The position numbers and the translations under genes were made by a program. Below the pieces are notes generated by a model, which did not search any database, was not told the origin of the DNA, and was given only the letters and a program-made list of their open reading frames with translations. DNA of 64,000 bases. Origin: Pseudomonadota bacterium (lineage in GTDB: Bacteria > Pseudomonadota > Gammaproteobacteria > Burkholderiales > Gallionellaceae). Numbering within the stretch: the stretch's first letter is position 1; each line of letters begins with the position of its first letter. The DNA is taken from assembly GCA_021800795.1 (NCBI GenBank), contig JAJYYO010000002.1, positions 129,354 to 193,353 of the forward strand, in the 5' to 3' direction. Positions 19,617 to 26,957 of this stretch are shown here, piece after piece.

Positions 19617-21485
19617 ATGCTTTGGATCGCCCCGTCTGAAAAAGACCTTGCAAGTGATGCACTTGAAAAACGTCTGTGGAATGCGGCCGACCAGTTCCGC
19701 GCAAATTCAGGACTGACTGCGGCGCAGTACTCCGCGCCGGTGCTGGGCCTGATCTTCCTGCTGTTCGCCGAGACCCGTTTTGCACAGCGTCGCGCCGAAT
19801 TGGAATCCGCCGGCGCATCTTCCCGTCGCGCCGCCTCTCGTACTGACGAACCAGCCGCCTACCATGCCGAGTGCGTGATCTTTCTGCCGGAGACCGCGCG
19901 CTTTGCGCATCTGCTGAACCTGCCGGAAGGTGCGAATGTCGGACAGGCCATCAACGATGCGATGGCCGATATTGAAAAGCACAATCCGCAACTGGCAGGC
20001 GTACTGCCGCGCACATTTCAAATTTTTACCAGCACTTTACTCAAGGAACTGCTAAAGAAAGTTTCCGAGATTCCAGTCAGCCTCGACTACGATGCCTTCG
20101 GTCGCATCTACGAATACTTTCTCGGACAATTCGCCCGCACCGAAGGATCAAAGGGTGGCGAGTTCTACACGCCCGGTTCCATCGTGCGCCTGCTGGTGGA
20201 AGTAATCGAGCCATTTCACGGGCGCATCCTCGATCCCGCTTGCGGCTCCGGCGGCATGTTCGTGCAGAGTGCGCGCTTTGTGTCCGAGCACCAGCGCAAA
20301 CTCCCCTCGCCCACTGGGAGAGGGGCAGGGGGTGAGGGAGAGAAGCTCAGCGGCAATCCTGCTGATGAGCTTCTCATCCACGGCGTGGAAAAGACCGACG
20401 ACACCGGACGCCTGGCGCGCATGAACCTCGCCATCCACGGTCTCGAAGGTGACATCCGCCACGGCGGCCACATCAACAGCTACTACGACGACCCGCACGA
20501 AGCAGTCGGCAAATTCGACTTTGTCCTCGCCAATCCGCCGTTCAACGTCAACGCCGTGGACAAGGACAGGCTGGCATCGGACGTGGGTGCAGGCCGACGT
20601 TTCCCTTTCGGCGTGCCGCGTACCGACAACGCCAACATGCTGTGGATACAACTGTTTTATTCCAGTCTGAACTCCTCGGGCCGTGCCGGTTTCGTGATGG
20701 CGAACTCAGCCTCTGACGCGCGCAGCAGCGAGCAGGAAATCCGCAAACAATTGATCGAAGCCCGCGCCGTGGACGTGATGGTCGCCGTCGGCCCCAACAT
20801 GTTCTACACCGTTACGCTGCCCTGCACGCTGTGGTTCCTCGACAAAGGCAAATCCAATTGCCCCTCGCCCGCAAGCGGGATAACCAGCGACTTGGCTGAC
20901 GTAGTTGGTCAGCCTGGTCGAATGGCTAGTAGTTCCATCAGAGGGGCCGGGGGTGAGGGAGCGCTTTCCCGCCGCGACACCATCCTCTTTATCGACGCCC
21001 GCCACATCTACCGCCCGATCGACCGCGCGCATCGCGACTGGGCTGATGCACAGATAGGCTTCATCGCCAACGTCGTGCGCCTGTATCGCGGCGAAGCGCC
21101 GGACTACACCCTGGGCGGCGAAGCAGCTCGCGCCAAGCTGGAAGAAGTATTTTCTTCCCCTGCAACCCACCCCCATCCTAACCTTCCCCCTGAAGGGGAA
21201 GCGACGATTGCCCTCTCCCCTTCAAGGGGAGAGTTGGAGAGGGGATGGGTTTCTTACCGCGACATTGCTGGATTGTGCAAAGCTGCAACACTTGCAGAAA
21301 TCGAAGCGCAAGGCTGGAGCCTCAACGCCGGGCGTTATGTCGGCGTAGCGGCGGGTGAAGAAGTCAGCGACGAAGACTTCAAGGAAAAACTGGAAACGCT
21401 GAACGAGGAACTGGAAGTGCTGAATTCTGAAGCGCTGGAATTGCAGGCGCTTATCGCGCAGAATGTCGCATCGTTGTTGACCTGA
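19617..21485 (+). CDS. hsdM: Type I RM DNA methyltransferase subunit HsdM (system 1)
   Basis: The 622-aa N6-adenine methyltransferase has an HsdM N-terminal helical domain ([29 protein letters not shown]), SAM motif I ([17 protein letters not shown]), catalytic NPPF ([10 protein letters not shown]) and a coiled-coil C terminus ([24 protein letters not shown]). With HsdS it would methylate the recognition site; with HsdR as well it would restrict unmodified DNA. Three low-complexity peptides interrupt it ([23 protein letters not shown]...[19 protein letters not shown]...GELERGW). Each is encoded by palindromic repeat DNA and sits where I would expect a loop. The catalytic motifs are intact, so activity is plausible but not certain. 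Confidence 0.93.
   Translation: MLWIAPSEKDLASDALEKRLWNAADQFRANSGLTAAQYSAPVLGLIFLLFAETRFAQRRAELESAGASSRRAASRTDEPAAYHAECVIFLPETARFAHLLNLPEGANVGQAINDAMADIEKHNPQLAGVLPRTFQIFTSTLLKELLKKVSEIPVSLDYDAFGRIYEYFLGQFARTEGSKGGEFYTPGSIVRLLVEVIEPFHGRILDPACGSGGMFVQSARFVSEHQRKLPSPTGRGAGGEGEKLSGNPADELLIHGVEKTDDTGRLARMNLAIHGLEGDIRHGGHINSYYDDPHEAVGKFDFVLANPPFNVNAVDKDRLASDVGAGRRFPFGVPRTDNANMLWIQLFYSSLNSSGRAGFVMANSASDARSSEQEIRKQLIEARAVDVMVAVGPNMFYTVTLPCTLWFLDKGKSNCPSPASGITSDLADVVGQPGRMASSSIRGAGGEGALSRRDTILFIDARHIYRPIDRAHRDWADAQIGFIANVVRLYRGEAPDYTLGGEAARAKLEEVFSSPATHPHPNLPPEGEATIALSPSRGELERGWVSYRDIAGLCKAATLAEIEAQGWSLNAGRYVGVAAGEEVSDEDFKEKLETLNEELEVLNSEALELQALIAQNVASLLT
20301..20340. repeat. In-frame palindromic repeat in hsdM-1 (site 1)
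   Basis: ctcccctcgcccactgggag followed by aggggcagggggtgagggag is one copy of the G/C-rich family (ccctcacccc...ggggagaggg). It reads [14 protein letters not shown] between methyltransferase motif I and NPPF. Confidence 0.8.
20861..20960. repeat. In-frame nested repeat in hsdM-1 (site 2)
   Basis: A G/C-rich copy (cccctcgcccgcaagcggga at the left, ggggccgggggtgagggag at the right) is split by a second, 62-bp repeat at 20880-20941, so one repeat appears nested in another. The whole insert keeps frame between LDKGK and the conserved [10 protein letters not shown]. Confidence 0.78.
20880..20941. repeat. 62-bp repeat family copy A (also in hsdS-2)
   Basis: It begins ataaccagcgacttggc and ends with ggttcc/agttcc-type gttccatcag. 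The reverse complement of 54837-54898 aligns without gaps and matches 52 of 62 bases. The centre ggctgac-gtagttg-gtcagcc forms a hairpin, and its bases vary between the copies. Confidence 0.8.
21165..21251. repeat. In-frame double palindrome in hsdM-1 (site 3)
   Basis: Two hairpins in series (ttccccctgaaggggaa; ctctccccttcaaggggagag) are enclosed by outer arms acccaccccc and gaggggatgggtt. The segment reads as a Pro/Gly/Ser-rich peptide before the conserved YRDIAGLCK. Confidence 0.78.
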
Positions 21486-21497
21486 AAGGAGCGAACC

Positions 21498-21737
21498 ATG
21501 AATTCCGCAATAGAAAACAGTATTCTCGAACGCCTCCACCGGCTGGATGTGCGCCGCCAGGCAGAGGTGCTCGATTTTGTTGACTACCTTGCCGCCAAGT
21601 CCAGCGCAGATACAACCGCCGCCAATTGGCCCAGCCTCGATCCTGCACGAGACCTCGCCAGATTTGCGGGAAAATTAACCTTCGATGAAGATGCCGTCGC
21701 CTACCAACGCCGCATCCGCGACACCGAATGGCCATGA
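21498..21737 (+). CDS. DUF2281-type antitoxin
   Basis: The 79-aa protein has the short DUF2281 pattern (ILERLHRLDVRRQAEVLDFVDYLAAKS) followed by an acidic, disordered tail, like VapB-type antitoxins paired with PIN-domain RNases. It starts 12 nt after hsdM with a good ribosome site (aaaggag). The gene after it, overlapping by ATGA, is a shortened PIN toxin, so this antitoxin has lost its intact partner. Its position between hsdM and hsdS shows that a toxin-antitoxin module was inserted into the RM operon. The antitoxin function is inferred from family and position. Confidence 0.7.
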   Translation: MNSAIENSILERLHRLDVRRQAEVLDFVDYLAAKSSADTTAANWPSLDPARDLARFAGKLTFDEDAVAYQRRIRDTEWP

Positions 21738-21847
21738 AATACGTTCCCGACACCATCCATTTCGATGCCGTATTGCTCACCAACGACCAGCGGCTACTGA
21801 CGCTTCCCGGTTTGCGCAGTCAGCCGCTCGAACTCAAGCATGACTGA
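21734..21847 (+). pseudogene. Internally deleted PIN-domain toxin (VapC-like)
   Basis: This 37-codon frame is too short for the ORF track. It begins MKYVPDT, like the first strand of a PIN domain with its first catalytic Asp, and passes directly into HFDAVLLTNDQRLLTLPGL, the usual C-terminal PIN strand with the TND acidic motif. The roughly 90 residues between them are missing. The start overlaps the antitoxin stop (ATGA), as in intact vapBC pairs. A deletion that keeps frame is the simplest reading. It cannot fold as an active RNase. Confidence 0.65.
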
Positions 21848-22043
21848 TTCCTCAAGCATCGCCGAAGCATGGAGCGTGGAAGCGCTGCGCCGTTCGGCAG
21901 AAATTGACAGTGGATTGGTTGATACTGTTTCTTCTGAAGAAGTCAGTGCTGCGGTTTGCAAATTGCTGAAGGGGGAGGCTGCGCAGGCGCGCGAGCTGGA
22001 ACAGACTATTGCCCTGAATGTGGCGGGGATTCTGGAAGCGTGA
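21840..22043 (+). CDS. Chimeric small protein: antitoxin fragment joined to an HsdM-like tail
   Basis: The 67-aa protein combines two recognisable pieces. Residues about 8-40 (AEAWSVEALRRSAEIDSGLVDTVSSEEV) match the C-terminal half of addiction-module antitoxins of the TIGR02574 type. Residues about 43-67 (KGEAAQARELEQTIALNVAGILEA) look like a HsdM C terminus; compare [17 protein letters not shown] at the end of hsdM-1. It begins inside the PIN remnant and its TGA overlaps the hsdS ATG (TGATG), so it may mainly couple translation into hsdS. Expression is plausible; function is unknown. Confidence 0.6.
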   Translation: MTDSSSIAEAWSVEALRRSAEIDSGLVDTVSSEEVSAAVCKLLKGEAAQARELEQTIALNVAGILEA

Positions 22044-23164
22044 TGAGGGCGAACGACTGGCGAACAGCGAAGCTTGGCGATTTGGTTTCTTTTAAGACCG
22101 GCAAGCTTGACTCAAATGCCGCTGTGCCAGATGGTGACTATCCATTCTTCACTTGCTCGCAGGAGACGCTGCGAACGAATACGTACAGCTTCGATACGGA
22201 GTGTGTGCTGCTGGGCGGGAACAATGCAAACGGCATTTTTCCGCTGAAATACTTCAAGGGAAAATTCGACGCATATCAGCGTACCTATGTTGTTAAACCC
22301 CGTGACCCGGAGCATCTAACAACAAAATTTCTTTATTACTCATTACGAACAAAACTTTCAGAATTGCGCAGTTTTTCAACAGGTGCTGCGACCAAATTTT
22401 TGACGCTCACAATACTTAACGAAACGGCAATTGAAGTCCCGTCGCTTGAGGAGCAACGCCGCATCGCAGGTATCCTCTCCGCATACGATGAGCTGATCGA
22501 AAACAACCAGCGGCGCATCCGCATACTGGAAGACATGGCGCGCAGCCTCTACCGCGAATGGTTCGTCAACTTCCGCTATCCCGGCTATGAATCCATACCG
22601 CTCGTCAATTCGTCGCTTGGGCAGATTCCGCAGGGGTGGGAGGCAAAGAAAATTGCAGAGTTATTGGCGAAGGTTTCTCGTCAGGGGAAGATCAAAACAC
22701 AAGACTATCTACAGGCAGGAGATTTGCCTGTTATAGATCAAGGGCGAGAACTGGTCGGAGGTTACACGAATGATGCCGATGTTGAATATTCAGGCGAGCT
22801 GCCTGTGATTGTGTTTGGAGATCATACGAGGATTCTCAAGTTTATAGATTTCCCGTTTGCTTGTGGAGCTGATGGAACGCAGCAATTGCGTTCCAATGAC
22901 GAGCGAATGCCTGTAAGCCTTTTTTTCTACACGCTCTCTGCTATCGAGTTGTCTGACTTTGCTTATGCCAGGCATTTCAAGTTTCTGAAAGAAGAGTTGG
23001 TGGTTGTGCCCATTGCTAAGGTAGCAACTGCTTTTTCAGAGCGGGTTGATCCGATAAAAAGGCTGGTTCGAATCTTGCAGCAACAGTCGGACAATCTTCG
23101 CCGCACCCGCGACCTGCTGCTTCCGCGCTTGCTGTCTGGGCAAGTCAACCTTAAAGAGAGCTGA
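22043..23164 (+). CDS. hsdS: Type I RM specificity subunit HsdS (system 1)
   Basis: I place the start at the ATG at 22043, which overlaps the preceding stop and gives MRANDWRTAKLGDLVSFKTGK, a normal HsdS beginning. The longer ORF from 21956 adds a Cys/Gly-rich peptide from the wrong frame. The 373-aa protein has two target-recognition domains, each closed by a helical conserved region: LEEQRRIAGILSAYDELIENNQRRIRILEDMARSLYREWF in the centre and RVDPIKRLVRILQQQSDNLRRTRDLLLPRLLSGQV at the end. It sets the bipartite DNA site for HsdM and HsdR. No repeat is inserted here, unlike in hsdS of system 2. Confidence 0.92.
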   Translation: MRANDWRTAKLGDLVSFKTGKLDSNAAVPDGDYPFFTCSQETLRTNTYSFDTECVLLGGNNANGIFPLKYFKGKFDAYQRTYVVKPRDPEHLTTKFLYYSLRTKLSELRSFSTGAATKFLTLTILNETAIEVPSLEEQRRIAGILSAYDELIENNQRRIRILEDMARSLYREWFVNFRYPGYESIPLVNSSLGQIPQGWEAKKIAELLAKVSRQGKIKTQDYLQAGDLPVIDQGRELVGGYTNDADVEYSGELPVIVFGDHTRILKFIDFPFACGADGTQQLRSNDERMPVSLFFYTLSAIELSDFAYARHFKFLKEELVVVPIAKVATAFSERVDPIKRLVRILQQQSDNLRRTRDLLLPRLLSGQVNLKES

Positions 23165-23167
23165 GTT

Positions 23168-25699
23168 ATGCCTACGCATCTTGACGCAATTGGTTACGTG
23201 AACGACCTCTCCACGGAGGTCAACGAACCTTGGTTCAAAATGATCTGCGACCTTGCGGCTGTGAGCGGCGTGTCGGAACTTGATCAGATGGCACACGACA
23301 CGCTCTTTGCCCTCTATACCGATAAGGCAAGCTACATCGGAATGACGTCTGCCGCCGCCATGGCTACTCCCGCTACGGCTGCTGCTTCACCGGATTTTCT
23401 CGACCAGCTTTCAAGTTTTACGAATTTTAAACTTCTTGGCGATACACTCGAAGTCAGTTTCAAAAAAAGAATCACCCTGATTTTCGGGGCGAATGGCAGC
23501 GGCAAATCCAGTCTTTGTGAATCGCTGAAGGTTCTCGCATCTACCGAACCATCAAGTCGACCACTCCAGAACGTCAGAGTGGCAGGCGCAGGAACTCCTG
23601 CATTTCGCTTCAAGTTTAAGAGCGATACAGCGCATCAAGCGTGGACGCCCAGCATTGGCTACGGCCCAAGGCGAACGATAGTCAAATACTTCGACACGGC
23701 GATTGCGATCAGGAATGTGAAAAACGCGGTTGAACCAGGGCGTGTCATAGTGCTGACTCCGTTCAGACTCCACGTCTTCGAGTGGACAAAGGCACTGACA
23801 ACGAAATTGCGCGAAGCACTCCAGCGCGAGCAGCAGGGCAACTCGGTAAAGCTGGCCCAAACGTTGGGAGAAATTCGAACGGACTTCGCAAGGTTCAAAG
23901 GCTATCCATTGTCAGGCATTGACGAAAAGACTGTTGCCATCATTTCTGCCCAAATAAAACTTGGCGAGGGTTTTGCAGAGCAAAAACTGTTGAGCGAAAA
24001 GCAGGCTGCCGCCGCAGAGTTGGAGAAAGCCGCGTCTGAAGAAGGCTTGAAGCTGCTCAGAGCGGAGCATCGCGAGTTGGAGGTCTTTCTAACCTCGATC
24101 AATACGATGCTTAACTCAGCCGAAGGGTTGTGGGCGATTGAACCCACAAGTAAAGCGGAAGTGCTCGCTAGGAAACGAGCTGAGCAGGAACTGTTGGCTA
24201 AGGCGCTCATCCCGAAAGGTGGGACACTAGAAGGCTTGCTGGCACTGATACGCGCAGCATCGCCACTGTGCAAAATGGACGAGGCAGCAGGTCATGCATG
24301 TCCGCTCTGCAACCGTGACATGGGCATCCCAGAAGTAGAGTTATTTAAACGCTATCACGACCTGTTGGTTGGCGAACTGGAGAAGGACATCGCTACCCTA
24401 AAGGCGGACCTTGCCAAGGCTGTCGAGTTCGCAAACTCTGTCGTCAAAGTGGATCGGAATGGGTGGGGGAAATACACAAACATCCAAGCGGAAGTGCTGA
24501 CAGCCGCGAAGGCCGACTCAGACCACATTGTTGCCAGTTGCGACGTATCCAAAGAGCCTACGGCAGAGGCGAAAGCGGCGCTTGAATCGCTCAAATTATT
24601 AGCGACAACGTGTGCGGCACAGCTAGAATCGAAAAAGAACGCCATCGAAGTCGCCGCAAAAGGCAGAGAGGAATTGATAAAGCAATTGGCGAAGCTGCGC
24701 GACGAAATCGAGCCATTGGAGTATGCGCAAACCATTGCTGCACAATTGAATAAATTGCGAGGTGCAAAATGGAGAGTGGATAGGTCGAAATTCTGGAGCA
24801 ACAAGCTCCCTGCATTTACTCAGGTGCTTACAAAGATAACGAAGAAAGCAAAGGAAGCGCACGAAGAGTTGGTGGTCGTGGATTTTGAGGCACGCCTGAA
24901 CGCGGAATATAGGGCTCTCACGGAAAAAGATATGGCGGCATTTGGCGTGATGCTCGCTCGAAAAGGAACTGATGCAGCCGTAACGGTATTGCCGCAGATA
25001 GGAGGAAAAGACATTGAAGGCGTGCTGAGCGAAGGGGAGCAACGGGTTCACGCTCTCGCGTTGTTTTTTGCTGAACTTGAAACTTGCCCTCAGTCGGTTT
25101 TGGTATTTGATGATCCGATCTCCAGCTTCGATTACAACTACATTGCGAACTATTGTGCCCGATTGCGCGACTTCACGCTGAAGCATCCGACGCGGCAGAT
25201 TATCGTCCTGACTCACAACTGGGAGTTCTTCGTTCAACTCCAGACTTCACTGAATGGGGCTGGTTTAAATGGTCAGCTCTCGGTTCAGGTGCTTGAGAAT
25301 TGCACTGTCGTCGCAGACTACAGCGAAAAGGCAGATGAGCTAAAAGCCGACATTACTGCGATTCTCGCTACTGCAGGAGAACCAAGTAAAAGCTTGAAGG
25401 AGGAGATGGCTGGCAAAATGCGGCGTCTGATTGAGTCGGTGGTAAACACTCATGTTTTCAACAAGCAGCGACATCAATTTAAGCAGAAGAGCCAGCCAGT
25501 CTCGGAGTTTCATGAATTCACAAAACTCGTACCGCTGTTGCCTGCTGAAGCTGCAAAACTGCGTGATCTCTATGCAAAACTAAGCATAAGCGAGCACGAT
25601 GACCCACGAAATGCTTACGTCAACACGGATAAATCCGCTTTTCAAAGCCGTTACGACACTATTACTGCTGTCGAGACTGACTTAATTTCGAGAAAATAG
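23168..25699 (+). CDS. AAA_13-type ATPase with zinc hook, PrrC/RloC-like
   Basis: This 843-aa protein is SMC/Rad50-like. It has a 90-aa N-terminal segment, Walker A GANGSGKSS (107-115), long coiled coils around a CPLC hook at about 377-380, ABC signature LSEGEQRV near 620, Walker B VLVFDDPISSFD and the H-loop LTHNWEFF. The DDPISSFD form is typical of the AAA_13 group, which includes the tRNA anticodon nucleases PrrC and RloC; RloC has a zinc hook and occurs in hsd operons. The C-terminal 150 residues include MRRLIESVVNTHVF, where an R..E..H set could be compared with the nuclease triad. It sits three bases after hsdS. Nuclease function is inference. Confidence 0.75.
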   Translation: MPTHLDAIGYVNDLSTEVNEPWFKMICDLAAVSGVSELDQMAHDTLFALYTDKASYIGMTSAAAMATPATAAASPDFLDQLSSFTNFKLLGDTLEVSFKKRITLIFGANGSGKSSLCESLKVLASTEPSSRPLQNVRVAGAGTPAFRFKFKSDTAHQAWTPSIGYGPRRTIVKYFDTAIAIRNVKNAVEPGRVIVLTPFRLHVFEWTKALTTKLREALQREQQGNSVKLAQTLGEIRTDFARFKGYPLSGIDEKTVAIISAQIKLGEGFAEQKLLSEKQAAAAELEKAASEEGLKLLRAEHRELEVFLTSINTMLNSAEGLWAIEPTSKAEVLARKRAEQELLAKALIPKGGTLEGLLALIRAASPLCKMDEAAGHACPLCNRDMGIPEVELFKRYHDLLVGELEKDIATLKADLAKAVEFANSVVKVDRNGWGKYTNIQAEVLTAAKADSDHIVASCDVSKEPTAEAKAALESLKLLATTCAAQLESKKNAIEVAAKGREELIKQLAKLRDEIEPLEYAQTIAAQLNKLRGAKWRVDRSKFWSNKLPAFTQVLTKITKKAKEAHEELVVVDFEARLNAEYRALTEKDMAAFGVMLARKGTDAAVTVLPQIGGKDIEGVLSEGEQRVHALALFFAELETCPQSVLVFDDPISSFDYNYIANYCARLRDFTLKHPTRQIIVLTHNWEFFVQLQTSLNGAGLNGQLSVQVLENCTVVADYSEKADELKADITAILATAGEPSKSLKEEMAGKMRRLIESVVNTHVFNKQRHQFKQKSQPVSEFHEFTKLVPLLPAEAAKLRDLYAKLSISEHDDPRNAYVNTDKSAFQSRYDTITAVETDLISRK

Positions 25700-25766
25700 C
25701 GATGTACCACGCTGCATTGAAGATCAGTTCATCGAACAACACGCTATCCAGCGCTTCCCTTTTTAC

Positions 25767-25794
25767 GATGGGAAAAGTAGCATGTTTTCCCATC
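25767..25794. promoter_or_regulatory. Inverted repeat upstream of the DUF6088 remnant
   Basis: gatgggaaaa and ttttcccatc form a perfect 10-bp inverted repeat with an 8-nt spacer, 22 bp before the ATG at 25816. AbiEi-like antitoxins repress their own promoters through inverted repeats, so this could be the old operator. It could also act as a hairpin ending the ATPase transcript. Confidence 0.45.
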
Positions 25795-25815
25795 AAAACT
25801 GTTAATATTTTGACC

Positions 25816-25986
25816 ATGCAATCCATTAATAAAAAAGCACTTTTAAGAATATACAGCTGTTGGAGGGGTTGTGCATTCATGCCGAATGATTTTGTCGAGG
25901 ATTTTAGCCGCGACCAGATTGAAAACGCGCTTACGGGATTATGCCGCGAGGGTAAGAGACGCCATATCTGCGGGGTGTGCGGCTGA
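25816..25986 (+). pseudogene. Truncated DUF6088 / AbiEi-like antitoxin
   Basis: I prefer the ATG at 25816 to the track's 25702 start. The 56 residues follow the DUF6088 N-terminal winged helix: LLRIYSCWRGCAFMPNDFVEDFSRDQIENALTGLCREGKRRHICGV, matching the family pattern GRGW.F.P.DF...SR..I..AL..L.REG..R.I..G. The frame stops where intact members continue for about 100 more residues, so the antitoxin is cut to its DNA-binding head. Its TGA overlaps the ATG of the DUF3800 gene. It may still bind the inverted repeat upstream, but it cannot be a complete antitoxin. Confidence 0.6.
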
Positions 25987-26732
25987 TGGAATCGAAATCC
26001 GAATTCAGCGATTACATCGTGTATGTGGATGAAAGCGGTGATCACAGCCTGACTTCGATAGATGCGGGCTACCCAGTATTCGTGTTGTCATTCTGCGTGT
26101 TTCGCAAGGATGACTATGCCGAGAGGGTTACTCCTGCGGTGCGTAAACATAAATTCGATGTGTTCGGGCACGATATGGTGGTGCTGCACGAACATGAAAT
26201 ACGCAAGAAAACCGGTGCGTTTGCACGTCTGGGAAAGGAAGCGCGTGAAGGTTTTATGGAGTCGCTGACCAATATCATTGCGGCTGCCGACTTTACGCTG
26301 ATTGCGGTGGTGATTGACAAACGCCGCTTGGCAAACAAGTATATAAATCCTGCGCATCCATATCATTTGGCGATGGCGTTTGGGCTGGAGCGGCTCCATC
26401 GCTTGGTGCGGAGTCGGGGGCAGGATGATCGCATTACGCACATTGTTTGCGAGGCACGCGGATCGAAAGAAAACGCTGAGCTGGAGCTGGAGTTTCGCCG
26501 CATCCGTGATGGTGCGAATTATTTCAATAAGCGGTTGCCGTTTGAGTTGATGATTGCAGACAAGAAAACCAATTCGGAGGGAATGCAGTTGGCTGATTTA
26601 ACGGCTCGGCCTATCGGTATTTCGGTATTACGTCCCGAGCAGCTGAACCGTGCGATGGCAATATTGGAAAGCAAATTTTATCGGGATGGTGCGGGGAATA
26701 AGAACGGCTTCGGGCTAAAAGTGTTTCCCTAG
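25986..26732 (+). CDS. DUF3800-domain protein
   Basis: The 248-aa protein has the DUF3800 signature near the N terminus (YIVYVDESGDHSL), mid-protein acidic positions (IAVVIDKRRL) and the C-terminal MIADKKTNSEGMQLADLTARPI. The family has an RNase H-like fold with spaced acidic residues and often occurs in defence islands, but its activity is not established. The start at 25986 overlaps the stop of the DUF6088 remnant (TGATG), so the two are translationally coupled, which suggests the pair arrived together. The gene is followed by 225 bp of AT-rich non-coding DNA before hsdR. Confidence 0.82.
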   Translation: MESKSEFSDYIVYVDESGDHSLTSIDAGYPVFVLSFCVFRKDDYAERVTPAVRKHKFDVFGHDMVVLHEHEIRKKTGAFARLGKEAREGFMESLTNIIAAADFTLIAVVIDKRRLANKYINPAHPYHLAMAFGLERLHRLVRSRGQDDRITHIVCEARGSKENAELELEFRRIRDGANYFNKRLPFELMIADKKTNSEGMQLADLTARPIGISVLRPEQLNRAMAILESKFYRDGAGNKNGFGLKVFP

Positions 26733-26957
26733 AAAGTCGAAAGGCACCGAAGTTGTCCTCGATGCCTAACGCCGACCGGGTAGTCCCAATCCATTTTGAC
26801 CTTATTATATTGGTAAAACTTACTGACTTCAACTATTCCTTTTTTGGTAAGGATAAAAGAAGCTTGTTTAATTTGTTGACGGAGTGACTCTGATATATAA
26901 GTAATTGATTTTACGATTTATTCTTAATTAAATTGAAAACGTCAAAGTATAAACAAT

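Noticed and set aside
20301-21251. Frameshift or sequencing error as the source of odd HsdM peptides
   Set aside because: Conserved HsdM sequence continues in the same frame on both sides of each insert, and the inserted DNA is palindromic repeat. Errors would not produce this.
21956-22042. Track start of hsdS at 21956
   Set aside because: The 29 extra residues (Cys/Gly-rich) come from the frame overlapping the chimeric antitoxin gene. ATG 22043 overlaps the preceding stop and fits the family N terminus.
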